A stretch of DNA of 64,000 nt from Sinonovacula constricta (lineage: Eukaryota; Mollusca; Bivalvia; Cardiida; Solecurtidae): the NCBI GenBank assembly GCA_007844125.1, contig CM017565.1, positions 12,328,618 through 12,392,617 of the forward strand, read 5' to 3'. The notes beneath the pieces were generated by a model that did not search any database, was not told where the DNA came from, and was given only the letters and a program-made list of their open reading frames with translations. A program made the translations under genes and the position numbers. Shown here piece after piece: positions 47,690 to 60,429 of the stretch. Positions within the stretch are counted from its first letter, which is position 1. Every line of letters starts with the position of its first letter.

Positions 47690-47950
47690 GAGACGGTAGT
47701 TCACTTGATGGAGATATAGCGCTTGCTTTCACTGTGTACAGCGTGCCGTGAACACCTGGCATGTTACGACACACTGTCACATTATCCTGACACCGAGCCA
47801 ACCAGTCTGCAACTATCCTTATATTTGCTTGAGCGTTAGCAAGGGAGCTATACCACTACCATTGTTAGCGACTTTGGTATGTCGCAGCCCGGGATCGAAC
47901 CCCGGGCCTCCCGTACCTGGAGCCGACGCTCTACCGATCGCTACCAGGTT
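47690..47950 (-). mobile_element. tRNA-derived SINE of bivalve type
   Basis: On the minus strand box A (TAGCGATCGGTAGAGCG, plus 47928-47944) and box B (GGTTCGATCCC within CCGGGGTTCGATCCCGGG, plus 47891-47901) form a tRNA-like head. The body downstream on the minus strand includes, read on the plus strand, CCTGACACCGAGCCAACCAG. From memory such a body, a tRNA head plus ATCCTGACACC..CAACCAGTCT, is a recurrent SINE layout in bivalve genomes. The outer end near 47690 is approximate. Confidence 0.75.
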
Positions 47951-48939
47951 CGGTTTTGATTTACGTAGCATCATGGTATTATCGAATGATCAGTCCAATT
48001 AAAAGAGGTTGCATAGGGTCTGTTGGCGGGGCTTTGGTATTTAGTTTGTCACATATGGCAGATAAGTTTAAAAGGTACAAAGCGTGTGAAATGTGACAAA
48101 CGTCTAGTGTATAGAACATGCATTACAAATTTTAAAAAGTCCTTTATTTATGCTCACATAATGCCAACTTATCTTCTCTATGTGTTATCTCCTTCGTTTC
48201 AGATCGTGTTTTTATCTAAGTTACTCTGGTGTCATTACAAGAATCACACAGATGTTTAAAATCCATTATATTTACTTTTATAATACTTTCGTTTTTAATA
48301 CATACATGCCAGTTTTACAATCTGTCGGACTAAACTTTAATGCTAAACCTTTCTGTTCTTAATAACTTTAACATTATACAGTTATAAATAATTGTACATA
48401 TAGTTTGACGAAATGCGAACTGTCTTAGGACAACGTGTACAAGAAGAGAATATATTCTGACTCGGGAAATGTTCATGTGGGCATAAGGTTCGGATGCGGG
48501 TCGACCAATTTGTTCTTGGATGAAGTATGGTACAACCATAAAGGCAGTACACTGCTTGTCGAGAATATCTAGTTGACGAAACTGGCACCTATTTCAGAGG
48601 CCGGCATCCCTCGCGGTTTGCTAAATACCGCTTAAATACACGAATAAAGACCTGTATTGAGTCGTTAGAACGTCTTCCATTGACGGGTAATTGTGTTTGA
48701 AAACGAAACTGGCTCACTGACTATGCTTAGTGACAATAGGTACCATGCACAGCTGAACGACCATATTGTCCGGACACGGTGATACGTGGCTGCCTTTGTT
48801 TTAGACGTCTGATAAGGAAAACGGCTCCAAGTGACGGAGGCTTGGGGAGGGGAAACTGTCCTTATCGTCTGCACTTACTGGGGACCACTGAACATGCTAA
48901 AGTTTCATTTTGTTTGTAAAACGCACCCATATATTTTTA

Positions 48940-49090
48940 TTCACAATTATGGTGTTGTCCAGCTTTTTGGTGAAGCAAGTCCCCAGATCCATGCAACCAC
49001 CGACACATCGTATGTCTGCTGGGACTCGAACCCACAGGATGGGTTGGAGGCAGAGGGACAACATTATAACCGCTTGTATACCAGCGCCTT
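48940..49090 (-). mobile_element. tRNA-derived SINE, partial
   Basis: The minus strand has box B GGTTCGAGTCC (plus 49022-49032) and, 40-50 bp upstream, a box-A-like TGGTATACAAGCGG (plus 49073-49086). The body continues to lower coordinates through ACATACGATGTGTCGGTGG. Ends are uncertain. Open frames at 48831-49179 run through it and are not genes. Confidence 0.55.
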
Positions 49091-49282
49091 CACTCCAGCT
49101 TCATAGTGTCGTGTTTTTGTTTTGGCTGTGTGTTTTTTATATAATTATTCCGCAAAATGTTCGGAAAAAAAAGTTTTAACCTTCGTAAACTACACTCTTT
49201 CTCCGGATTCTATAACCAGATCTACTTTGTTTAATGTTTTAAAGATAATGACGACGACGACAAAATTTCATATTTATGATTT

Positions 49283-49335
49283 TGACGACGACGACGACGA
49301 CGACGACGATGATGATGATGATGATGATGGTGATG
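49283..49335. repeat. (GAC)n to (GAT)n trinucleotide repeat
   Basis: Eight GAC-type triplets pass directly into a GAT run. GAC and GAT both encode Asp, so a 112-codon frame (49122-49460) shows a poly-Asp stretch. There is no other sign of coding: the flanks are AT-rich and unrecognised. Confidence 0.9.
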
Positions 49336-49803
49336 TGCCTGGACATGTACGTCCGTCCAAGAACATCCTCCGGCCCTCTCCGTCGGGCAGTTTATTGTTG
49401 TCGTCAATAAAAATCAATATTCAATTATTCTGCTCTCATCTTAAAAATAATCCGCTTTGATCAGGCTGTACCGTTCGATAGTAGATGTACTTAAACTATA
49501 AGCATTGTTCTGCGCGCCACTGCACCGGGTATTTGTGTATCACACACGTCCCTACTTGAAACCTGTAGCAAATCTCCGGTGATGTATTAGCAGCGATGAT
49601 TAGCCGTTAATCTGGATTATCCATTATGGCTGACTGGAACAATATCTCAAATAAGACTCCTTAATACAAATCCATCCAACTTGTTTCATCATTACGTTCT
49701 ATATAGCCTCCCCTAATGTCTGGGTCCATATTTACTTAGGTAAGTGTTGGTAGTTGGCGCTTTTCCCATGAATGTACTCGCTAGAGAACTTTTTCCAAAC
49801 AAA

Positions 49804-49809
49804 TGATAA

Positions 49810-49853
<44 letters not shown>

Positions 49854-49946
49854 AATGATGGTGGTGGTGGTGATGATAATCGATGATGATGATGATGGTG
49901 GTGATGATGATGATTATAATAATGATGATGATGAGGAGGAGGAGGT
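49804..49946. repeat. (ATG)n-type trinucleotide repeat
   Basis: A long GAT/ATG run is interrupted by GGT triplets and ends in GAGGAGGAGGAGG. It is a compound imperfect microsatellite of about 140 bp. Confidence 0.93.
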
Positions 49947-50503
49947 TTCCTTATTTTATTGAAACAAACGTAAAACCCCGTTTTTATCTTCTAGTTTTAA
50001 AGATTGACGAATTGTAGGTCTTCTTAAGTTTCTTAAGCCACGTGTTGGTTTTCCAGCTGTTCAAGAAGTTGGTGGGTTTTTATTTTAAAACTAAAGCAGC
50101 GACCTCTCCTCAACAAAAACATTAAGGAAGTTCTACCTCGATATTCATGCTGATTACGACTCATCTTTTTCTGTGTTGTGTTGTAACTCTGACCGACTCC
50201 GTACAGGTGTGTTTTTGGTAACGTTCAATATATCAATATATCTTTATCGAAATTTCATTTATACACCAAAGTCATCTGAGGCCTTTACATGGTACCGTGG
50301 TGACTGAACTGTATGTGTGAGTGCCGACGAGGTAGCGCCGGACGAGCTGCGACTGGTCGTGGTTCAGGTAGATCTGCCACCCCCCATCGGAACCCCCTTC
50401 ATCAGGTAGACTGGACGCTTGGATCTACTTGGAGGCACAGGCAGTACCACAGGCACAGTACCGATAGCAGTGTCAATACAGTGCTTCATACAAGCGACAC
50501 ACG

Positions 50504-50543
50504 ATGTCGCGAAGGAAACAGGCTAAACCGCGGCCCATCTTTG
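50504..50543 (+). CDS. First coding exon of a SALL/FOG/BCL11/ZNF423/ZNF521-type zinc-finger repressor (NuRD-recruitment motif)
   Basis: ATGTCGCGAAGGAAACAGGC and the next 20 nt encode MSRRKQAKPRPIF plus one base, then the donor TTTG|GTAAGTGG at 50544. MSRRKQAKP is the invariant N-terminus of SALL1-4, and RRKQ-type variants begin FOG1/2 (ZFPM), BCL11A/B, ZNF423 and ZNF521. In SALL1 and FOG1 this peptide recruits the NuRD complex. AKPR followed by a hydrophobic residue is closest to ZNF521/ZNF423 or FOG. In those families the motif sits in a short first coding exon followed by a very long intron, as here. The surrounding 50.29-50.54 kb is GC-rich with CpGs, as expected for a 5' UTR or promoter. 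No zinc-finger exon was found in the remaining 13.5 kb, so the rest lies in or beyond a long intron. The overlapping 90-codon frame (50313-50585) is a shadow. Family member unresolved. Confidence 0.65.
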
Positions 50544-53500
50544 GTAAGTGGCTTAACTGTTATACAACTATTTGTCGTGGTTTGAAACCGACCATCACCT
50601 GATTTTGATATTTTACTGTTCACCTGTATTTTTTTCCGTTATGTTGGTATAATACCAAAACGCATGTATAGCGGTACAAGATTTGTACATACACACCGCT
50701 ATGATATTTACAACATGTATAATTCGTTGTTCCTTGTCGCTATTTATAGGTATTCTAGCGAAGAAATGACATGTTTCGCGATGGTTTAGTTTGTGCCTTT
50801 ATGATTATAATTATTTTAAGTATTTTTGTAGACATGTCAAAGTTCGACTACGGTTGAAATCTGTTGTTTCAAATGGTGATTAGAACGATAATTGTATCAA
50901 ACAGTTTTTAGAGGGACACATGACAGTTTCACATCTCAGTTTCACATTCGTGTTCTTTTTGTGGTGCATATCATATATCATAACACTTGATGACATTAGC
51001 TTGGCGAGGCGTTGCGCATCTTTTAAGTTTCTTCCTTTTACTAAACCCTCTGTGTTTCTGGCTACACGCACGAGGTTTACCTGCAGTCTCGGCGGGAGGC
51101 TGACGGTCGTGTAAGCCAGTTGACATTTAACACCATGGTCACCGTGCCGTCTGCAGCACGTGAAGCACGTGCTGGCGCATAATCGATGTTACACCATCCA
51201 TGTATGTGCCGATCATCGACATTAACACATACGTTCCCAGCTACATCTTGTATTTGTATCACTGAGTGATCGTTTATCATGTTTGGTTTAATTGACCGAG
51301 TATGACTGTCATCATTGTAATTATTATTTAAATCCCCCTTTTATGATGCGTCTAAGCAATAGTTTTCAAGTGTTTTTTCTATCGTTTCTCGCAATTTCCT
51401 TTTTTCTATAGGTATAATAATTGCTAATGTATAAGGATATATGACCTCTATATATCATAAATGTTTATACATTTTACATAGCAATGCATATTTAGTTTAC
51501 AATATATAATATCTTGCTTGTAGAAGTCAACACACATATTATATATTATGTGTATTTAATTGCCATCTTTGGTTGCTGGCGACGTGCCCTGGTATTATAG
51601 GGGATGTTTAGCCTGCAGGCCGCTGGAAGGGCTCTGTAAAGTCCGTGTAGCCATGAACAACTCTCTGTTGACTTAACTGAGTAAACGTTTCTTCTGAAGA
51701 CTATTGTATGGGGCAGGGATGGTGGGCTTCACTTTTCTTATGTAGTCGACCTGAGAACAATAGTAGGAGCCGGATAACGCAGCCAGCTAGGATGTGCGCA
51801 GGTTTCGACAGGACGGTCGGCGCCTTAGATCGATCCTTCACTCCGGGCCCGACGGAAAATTGTTTGCTCGCCCTTCCAAGATATCGGCGTTTGACATCAA
51901 TATTTATTAGATGTGTTTCTATGAGTTTGACTTAAGGCCTGAAGGTGCCGTTATAACAAACGTTTACCGTCTATATATTGATTGAACTGCAGCCTTGCTG
52001 CAACAGAAGTTGCCGATGTTTGTTTTATATTATTAATTTTATTTATTAGCGCCACCTTGTTGAAAGCGTTCTAATTGTAAAGGTGATGACTTATTACAGC
52101 AACACCAAATTTGGATATGCACACGAATACTGAACAAATTGCAATCATTTCATTCAGAGACGAATTTGTAAACTTGTATTTATTCAGTCCAAATTTACAC
52201 TGTATTTATTAATCGTCCATATCTCTTATGAAGCTAGTTGCACTTAAAATGATTGTCGTTGTTTGTTTGTTTGTTTTTGGTCATCTCGGTAATTATCTAT
52301 CAGCAACGATCTATAAAATATGGCCAGTAATTTTGTAATATTTTGAAACGTGATTCACGACGATGTACACCAGCGCTCATGATGAGTTGCCATTTGTTGC
52401 TATTGGTAACGACGCTAAACCCCATGGATTCGGCCCTGACGTTTTCCGACCCTCTGAGCCTGAATCAACAACCGCAAGCATCCCAAAATCAATTTCATAT
52501 TTCTGTCTGACGCACCAGTTTCGGAATTTCAATCCCTCCTTTCAATATCCGTTTATCGCTGTAATCCAGGTTTTTGGGGGACCGTTCATTGATTTCCTCC
52601 TGAAGGTCGTTGCCTGATCTAACGAGGATGATCTGTACATATATACATCTCTGTTGCTGCGTCGTAAAACTCACAGCGGCGTTGCTCATTTGTTATCTCA
52701 GAGCCATTTTGACAAGTCATGTGGCGTTTAGTTCGACATTCGGTTCCCAGTGTGTCCGGTTCAATCCCCAGCAGGGACATAGCAGTGTTACCAAACAGAG
52801 GTATTGGTCAAGTTATTGGGTCTGACTAGCGACATAAAAGAGTGGTCAGAGGCAATTAATCCTATTCCAGAAAATTGTCACATTGTTTTGTGTGCATTAT
52901 AATGTCTTTACTTTTCCAGGCTTGATACTGCACTACGATTCATAACTCGATGTTAAAGTAAGGTAAACATCTACTCGACCGACAAAAATTTATTCCGTGA
53001 GATGTTATTACCTGATGGGCTTTAAGGAAGAAAATGTATAGGTGTTCCAGGTATTGTCGGTGGGCATTGCGGCGCGGTGTTTGTATTGTGTTGGTGTTGG
53101 TGGGATGATGGGTGATTTTATATTATTTAAGTATCTGAAGATTCTGACATCTCTGCTAATCTCATCTAGAGCCGCCTTTAGATAGGGCACGTGCGATATG
53201 TGGAAAAGATCACCAATCCATCCTAACACATTCTCTCATAGGTGGTCAACAATATTATACAAGCGGAAAAGATCCCTGTTATGTACATCAATTTCTTATC
53301 GACCATTTGCTTACTTTCAAACGTTGAGGCTGATAACAAATTCATAGTCAAATATACGACCAGCTTCATACCTGCATGATACTCTTGAAAAGGAGGCGAC
53401 TGGTTTAACCTCCTGACGCGTTATTGTATGATGAAGAGATGTAGAGGGGTACATTGTCAACATCATCTCTTAGTGATGTTATCCCTGTGAGATGTTGACA

Positions 53501-56500
53501 AACAATTGAATGCCTCGTCCCAAAATAAGCCCAACCTACCCGGATAATGCGAGCACTTAAGTCTCTCGTTGCATATATGGGTCTGGCACCTGCGGGCTTT
53601 TCAAACAGTGTCATAGTCTCCTATAAAGTCTTTAAAAATAAAATACTGTAATTAATCGCTTATAAGTCATTTACTCGAAAACTCGATTACTCAGTTCTAA
53701 CGTTAAAAAATATGAATCTGAATCTAAATATGTTTTCATTCTTTTTTTTATGATATCACAAATTTATATTATTATCCAATGCCCCCATGTAATGTCATTT
53801 TCCCCCAACACAACTACAATGCAACGTTTGTCCTTATTATCAGTTGCTATTTCAGCTGTGCTTCTATGCCCCGGGGAAGAGTCTTTAAAATATGATATAA
53901 TATGATAAAAGAATATTATCATTTGTCATATGTATCATTGCTGTGTAATAGAGATGTGCCATTTTCAAACACACATATATAAACGGACACACTGTATTGT
54001 ATGCAATGTATGTTTCTTCGATTTTCCAATGGTATAGAAATTGTTTTGACTCGTTCACCAGTGGGTAATGTCGTATCATTATTATCATGGTTTTCCCGTT
54101 GACCTGGGACTACATCCTTGTCACAAGGGCCAATAAAACACCGTCTGAACAGTTAGCAGGGACCCTTATCCGTGCGAGATTAGCATCGCAACACACCTTT
54201 ATGTGCACGAACTTAGTGCAGAATCACGAGCTGGACAACAGCAACGACAACAACAAAAACGCACCACCACCAACAGCAATAACAATTACTACGATGAAAA
54301 CAACAGCATCAAACTTAACTGAATGACTCTAGTGCATGTTCAATGTATTGTTTGCCCAAGGTATAAAAATAACTTCTGACAGTAACTTTATGCCTTTTCT
54401 TAGAAAGTTTGGTCCTATAAATTACGAAACTTCTCGGTGTGACTGTATGTTTTAATACTATACCAAGTGTACGTTCCCTTCATTATTGATTGCTACTTGT
54501 ATTGTTGTGGTGCTGATGATAACGCTCTGCAGGGATGTTTACTGTGTTTGTCCTCGAACGTCTCAAATATTGCTTCATAAAGAGTGTTTGAGTAAGACAA
54601 GGCTGTCAATGGCTCCTCACCTCACCTATTGTGATGCTTGTCTTTGATAAAAAAAGATGAATGTCACCACGGCTGGACGGATAGCTCTGCATTTTCGATC
54701 GTTGTCTTTTGTAGGGTCCCTCTGTGCATGGCGTCTTCAAAGTTTGTTGGTTGGGGGAAAAGAAATTACATAACTGTCAAGTTTCTATACCTGTATTGAT
54801 TATGGGAGCGACTGAAATGAAAATTAAAATCCATATCTGATGTTGTGTTTACATAGGTAAGCCATGATGGTGGAGTCCATTGAGCAATGTTTGCATTTTG
54901 TCGCTGCGATCAAAGAGGTAAGATGCTTGTGTTGACACATGGGCTGTTTCGCTGGGAAACCCGTTATATACCCCCATATGTGCAGACCTCGTCGATACTT
55001 GGGCCATTATTGCTTCTAAATTATTCTCAGGCATTCAATATTTCGGAAAAAGGAAACAGTCTAGAAACAATGTTTAGACCAAAACGGTCGCCACTAATGC
55101 ACGTCGGTTGGTGGTCGAGAAGGTTTTTTCCCAACCGTTTGGTCCTTGGTTCCCGGTTAATTCAAAGTCTCCACGGGTGACATAACGAATGCTAGTCGAG
55201 GCCGAGATGTATCCACAATTTCTCTTTCTTCTGAGTCTCAATTGTTACATCGACCACTCTTTCAGCAGAACACTGGCTGGAGGCAATAAATAGATGTATG
55301 GATCGAGGGTGGAAATTGTTAAGAGTCGAATATTTTGCATCTTAGATAATTCAATTCTGAGAAAATGTCGTCGGATATGAATTTTAACTATTGAAACATC
55401 ATAAGAAATTTCCAACCACCTTAAAGAATTATATATCAATATGTACATAGATCTCAATTTGTAATTATCATTTTTGTAAACAACAACAACAACAACAACA
55501 ACACATACAGTAACGCAATTTACTTACTCTCGATATTTTATCAATGTCTCGAAATAAATTATATGTATCGAATAAGTTGTATAAACAAGATATATTATAT
55601 TTGTTAAGATGATTGATATTTTTATACGTTTGCCTGATTCTCAAGTAGTAATTTATTTCGATAGACTAGCCACGTGTTTTATATAACAAATTCAATAACG
55701 GATTTATAAAATACTGTAAGTCTAAGTATAATTTATAATAAAAAAACAACACACACACACACAAGTTTCTGCAGAAAACATCGTTATTAATCAAGAACGA
55801 TAACAAATTTGCTCAGCATCCTTTAACGTTTCCTAGGCGCTTGACAAGGTATAGTAGCCGCATTACCGCAAGCGTCTACATGCTTGTAATATGACACTTT
55901 GGCGCGAAGATTATCGAGGCTTTACTTCCTGGAGTGAAAATTCTAATTAAAACAATAAATGAGCATGTCAGCGAGGACAAGCATTCCGATGAACAAAGGG
56001 ACGTGGAGATGCAACTGGTATCTGTATATAGAACAAGATGGTACGTCATTGTTATAATCACATCATTACAAACATGATCAGCATCCGCAGCAACGTGGAG
56101 TGTGTTCCTAACCTAATTACTGTTGTTGTTGTTGTTGGGACTGTGTGTAAACTTGAGCCACGACAGAATGTCGTAAACAAAGTGTCGGCATAATGATTTT
56201 TATTATTATAGTGTGTTTTCATATTCTCTTTCCATCAGTTATTTAGCCAGATATAGTATGCATTCTATTGACCTGGTATGGATATACATGTTACATTGTT
56301 ATATGTATGAATATGCCTAATGAAAAGAACAGATTAGAAAATAGCATAAACATGTTAACTGGGCTTTATAATGAATGCATGTACTAAATCTACAAAGATG
56401 CAACATATGCTAGTCTTGGAGGAGACAAAATATGTAAATTAGACTTTTAAAAGATTTTGTTGATTGCTAAATCGCTTAATTAGATAAAGATTAATTAGAT

Positions 56501-57971
56501 TTCTTAAACCAAGGATCGTCTATATTGGCTAGGACATATGATATTTTACACAAAAAGCTCCTTGAATTGAGATTAGCTTACCAAGATCTCAACACTACAT
56601 AGTTTGTATTTTGTCTGTACCCATATAATAAAATTGAAATATTGATCTCATGATGCCTTTTTTTAAATGAAATGACATTGTGTATGTCACAAATGGTTTG
56701 TTGATCAAAACAAGAAATTATGCGCTGTTATATTTTTCAGAAGGACTTTAGACACTTTTATACATTTGTTACTATGTTTTATTTTCTTTGTTCTTATTCC
56801 TATATGTTCACAACTATTGAGTTTAATAATATTTAAAAAAAAAACAAAAACAAACAACAAACATTCTAATGGTTAATTAAAACAAGCACATAGGCCAGTA
56901 AAATTAAAATTTTGGTCACAATGGATGGGCCTCTCAAAATTAAAAAAAAGCAATCAAGAAGTGTGTATTAGCATTGATAGGCTACAATATGCTTTAAAAT
57001 AAACATTAGTTGTCAAATGAAAGTTTAAATTGTTGATTTCCTTGTATTGAAGAGTAACCAAGTTATACAGACATCAAATTGTAGTCATTTAAACTTGCTG
57101 TAACCTCTGCAATCTTAATTGCAATCTTCAATATAGTATCTTTACAACCAAAAAATGAGTTCAACAAAAAAATACAAGTATAAATGATAATGGCTCATCC
57201 TTTGATTCTGGTGCAGTACCATTACATTTGTATATTCTATGTAGATAGTGTTTTTTTTCTTAATTATGCAGGTGGTTAAATTGGCTTCTTTCTTTAAGCT
57301 GAGGGAATAGTTACAATGATTAGCAATCTGTACTTTGGTCCATTTACTGTTCACATAATCATTGAACATCTTTTGTTGGACTTGTTTAAATTTGGAGGAA
57401 AATCACTGCTGATTATCTGTAAATGGTGTATCCTTGAGGGAATGTTGAAATGTGTATGGAAGTAACGTTATCCACACACATCATAATTACCGCTACATTC
57501 ATCCGTCAATACATCCACTTTGCTCCGCGTTTCATTGCTGAATTAGTATTGGTAACCCAATAACGAGTCTCCAAGTATGCATGAAAAGGAATTATCTTCC
57601 TTTTCAAAACAAACCTCAAACGGCAAAATAAAAAGATGAAAATAGCAGAGAAATCAAGCATAATTATGTAATTGTAATAGCTTTGACTGTAGACATAGCT
57701 TATATATGTGTAAGAAATTAAGTAGCATATCTAAGGTGTAATAATTAAGATTTCTCTTATGGGGTTGAGCATTTTCATTTTTTTCTTTTTCAAAGGTATG
57801 ATTCACTCACAAATGTAATATAACTAATTACCTGCAAAACAAAAATTAATCTTGCATATGCAAATAGTGCATATTAGGATCAGCAGTATGACTTGATTTT
57901 ATGGTGTAGAGTTGTAAGGCAAAAAAATAAATGTGGCATGCTTATAGTGAATGTAATAAACTTTTTATAAT
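50544..57971 (+). other. Probable first intron of the zinc-finger gene; nothing else firm
   Basis: I found no C2H2 zinc-finger exon. Short GC-richer islands occur at 51040-51260, 51700-51920, 52360-52780 and 53000-53620. Some of their frames look mildly protein-like (minus 50880-51071, minus 52495-52689, minus 53008-53229, minus 53405-53614) but none has a recognised domain or a convincing splice pair. Simple repeats: (AAC)n at 55479-55503 and (TTG)n at 56120-56137. These islands could be regulatory elements of a developmental gene. Confidence 0.35.
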
Positions 57972-58115
57972 AAGCTATTGTAACATAGGAAGAAAAAAAT
58001 GCAGCCAGTACGTGAGTCAAACCCCGGACCTTTAGCTAATAGGGCGAATGCTCTACCAACTGAGTTAACTGGACAGCTTACACATTCTCTCCCTATCACC
58101 CGACTACATAAACCC
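57972..58115 (-). mobile_element. tRNA-derived SINE, copy A
   Basis: The minus strand has a box-A-like TTAACTCAGTTGGTAGAGC and box-B-like GGGTTTGACTC in a tRNA-like arrangement. The whole block aligns with 58528-58660 in the same orientation, including the outer sequences ATTGTAACATA at one end and CACATTCTCTCCCTATCACC at the other. Confidence 0.75.
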
Positions 58116-58217
58116 CTGGAAACTTGAAATTTGTCCTCGAATTTCCACAGACTATAATTATGCTCTACATACAGCTCACAAGCACTTCTCAAGCACGTGT
58201 ACCGTAACAACCACCAG

Positions 58218-58510
58218 TCACAATAGCTCAGGTGGTAGAGGTATGGCTTGCGGATCAGGAGGTCGAGGGTTCGAACCCAGGTCATGTCAAACCAAAGACT
58301 TTAAAGTTGGTAGTTGTGGCTTCCCACCTAACGCTCGGGGCTAAGGGGACAGCATTACGCCTGACTATTCGGTGTCAGTATAATGGACCGGCCAGGTTCA
58401 GTCCCTGGGCACCTCATAAGTGCCCCTGTGCTATAATGATAGAAATGTTCTGCACAGTATCTGCAAAAATGCCGGCAAATCCCATCCGAAATTATTCTGT
58501 ACCGACCACA
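58218..58510 (+). mobile_element. tRNA-derived SINE between copies A and B
   Basis: Box A TAGCTCAGGTGG (58224-58235) and box B GGTTCGAACCC (58268-58278) are perfect. The body follows with GGTGTCAGTATAATGGACC and GGTTCAGTCCCTGGGCACC. It lies in the opposite orientation to its two neighbours. No open frame of biological meaning is seen; the 101-codon frame is incidental. Confidence 0.75.
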
Positions 58511-58527
58511 GGTCATTTACATTGGGC

Positions 58528-58660
58528 ACCATTGTAACATAAGGAGAAGAATGTGCATCCAGTATAGGACTCAAACCTGGGACCCTTCACTAAAAGGGCA
58601 ATTGCTTTACCAACTGAGCTTATCAGACCACTTTCACACATTCTCTCCCTATCACCCGGC
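58528..58660 (-). mobile_element. tRNA-derived SINE, copy B
   Basis: Aligns with copy A (57972-58115). The minus-strand boxes read TAAGCTCAGTTGGTAAAGC and AGGTTTGAGTCC. Differences from copy A are scattered substitutions, so the two are independent or anciently duplicated copies. Confidence 0.75.
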
Positions 58661-60233
58661 TACACTATAATGTTGTAAATGTTTGGTGATGTTTCATTGA
58701 TGCACAGGTGTTTTGGATGATTGGCCATCTTGAATGAACAAGCTTCATCAGTGTCAGCACTTAATGTCCTGAAGACAAATATTGGATGAATGTATAAGTT
58801 GGCAAACAGAGAGTCAGTCTTTCTGCCAATGTCTGTATGGTTTTCCATCTATATATAGGAAAGCAAAGTTTGATTAGGTGAGGGGGTCAGAATGACAACA
58901 GGAGCAGAAATCTTGCCTGCATCACAATGCATGATTTTTATTGGGAATAGGAACATTTTTGGAAGAAGTTATGCAGGTTTCAGGGTGATCACAAATGAAA
59001 AAAGTTTAAAGCTTTCTTATACCTGTTTAAAGCTATTGAAGTAGCATAAGTGGGGTCCCTGGAAACATGAGTTGGTTCATGAGTACTTTATTAAGTATAT
59101 AATAAAATCAACATTCCTTATTTCTAAGTTTTGAGGTATTTTGAGTTCAGACTTGAAAAAAAAGTACCGGTAAATAAAAAAACGGTGAATGCAATTATAG
59201 GTGCAGGTAGTCATCATCTATTTAAACCTGATTGCAATGTTAAATCATTCTTGTACTGTTTGAGGGCAATCCTTGCTTTGATATCCAGTCTCAGCATGCT
59301 GAATGAGTGAGGGCTGCCATGTTTAAGGTATACTGGCTGTATCAGCACTGTTTACACAGTTTCACAGTCCCACAAAGTCGTGCGGCCATGATCATTCTAT
59401 GCTCTATTTGCTCAAGATTTGCAACACTTTAAAAGAGGGAAACCTCAAGTACAGCGGAAGAATCCGATTCTTCATTGTGCTGTAAATTAATGATGGCTTT
59501 GATGTTCACTCTATACTGCATTCTCACAGGCAAATACAAGATCCAATTGAGAAAAGGGTAGAAGAAAAAATTAAAATATGTGCTGATGTTTTTTTCACAT
59601 CTTTGGTTATAGCAAACATATTGAGGACTGATTGTTGCACCACTCCTGATGTGTTTAGATGGTGCATGTACATGCTTGCTGGGTTCATTGTTCTCTTTGT
59701 TGAGGTATGAATTGGCAGTGATACCATCGTAGACTTCTTGGTTGTATACTACTGATGGTTAGTTAAAGGATGATGATAGAATGTTGTATTTATTTTAAAG
59801 ATTATGCTGATTATGGTTATAATGATGATGATGATGATGATGATGATGATAATGATGAGGATGTTGATGATAATGATGTTGGGATGATTAATTTATTAAT
59901 GATGATCATGATGATGTTAATGCTGAATAAGATAATAATCAAGGTTATCATTATGTAATGTAAAAAAAGGACAAAGTAATTATTTTTATTTGTAAATAAA
60001 ACTAGTAAAGTAATAAACTGGTTACAGGGATGCCCATTGTGATATGTAACATGCTGCCAGCGTGTTCAGTTCAGTCATCAAGACCTGCTCATCCTTTGCC
60101 AAGACTGTGCAATTGTTTGCCTCTGATGTTGTAGCATGAGGACAATACAGTCCCGTATCAATCAGATAAAACTTTGATACATTCAATAGTAGTCTGATCC
60201 TGGGATTGTTCACGAGACAAAAACAACACATCC
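58661..60233. other. Non-coding stretch with one coding-like patch
   Basis: No firm gene. On the minus strand about 59230-59320 a frame reads SMLRLDIKARIALKQYKN, protein-like in composition, but it has no good splice acceptor. A (GAT)n repeat lies at 59820-59879. Confidence 0.3.
59820..59879. repeat. (GAT)n trinucleotide repeat
   Basis: Ten consecutive ATG/GAT triplets followed by an imperfect GATAATGATGAGGATGTTG extension. It gives an Asp-rich frame that is not a gene. Confidence 0.9.
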
Positions 60234-60413
60234 TTATATAGCAATTGTGTGAGGCTTGAAACAAAGATCAGCCCCAAATGGTTGCATGCACAATGAAGCC
60301 AGAACGGCAACGGGCCGCTGAGCTTGAGATGTGTCCTCGATGATAATGATTGTCTCAGTCCCTATCTGCACATCAGCCATTGTAGGAGGACCAGCGGTGT
60401 TAGTGGATGATTC
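60234..60413 (-). other. Coding-like open segment of unknown nature
   Basis: The minus-strand frame is open from 60413 to a TAA ending at 60234. From ATG at 60380 it reads MADVQIGTETIIIEDTSQ and continues AQRPVAVLAS, 48 residues. The composition (Asp/Glu/Thr/Ile, few Lys/Asn/Phe) is unlike the AT-rich noise nearby. No domain is recognised, and an upstream acceptor (CATGACTAG just before 60413) is weak. It may be an exon, a pseudogene fragment or chance. Confidence 0.2.
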
Positions 60414-60429
60414 CTAGTCATGGATCTAG

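Noticed and set aside
47883..47950. tRNA gene call on the minus strand
   Set aside because: The T arm is intact but the acceptor stem does not close, and the body matches a SINE.
49122..49460. Poly-Asp containing frame of 112 codons
   Set aside because: The Asp run is a GAC/GAT microsatellite, and the flanks are AT-rich and unrecognised.
57142..57369. Minus-strand frame beginning MFNDYVNSKWTKVQIANHC
   Set aside because: Protein-like at first and contains TATTCCCTCAG, a possible acceptor, but no coherent exon pair could be built around it.
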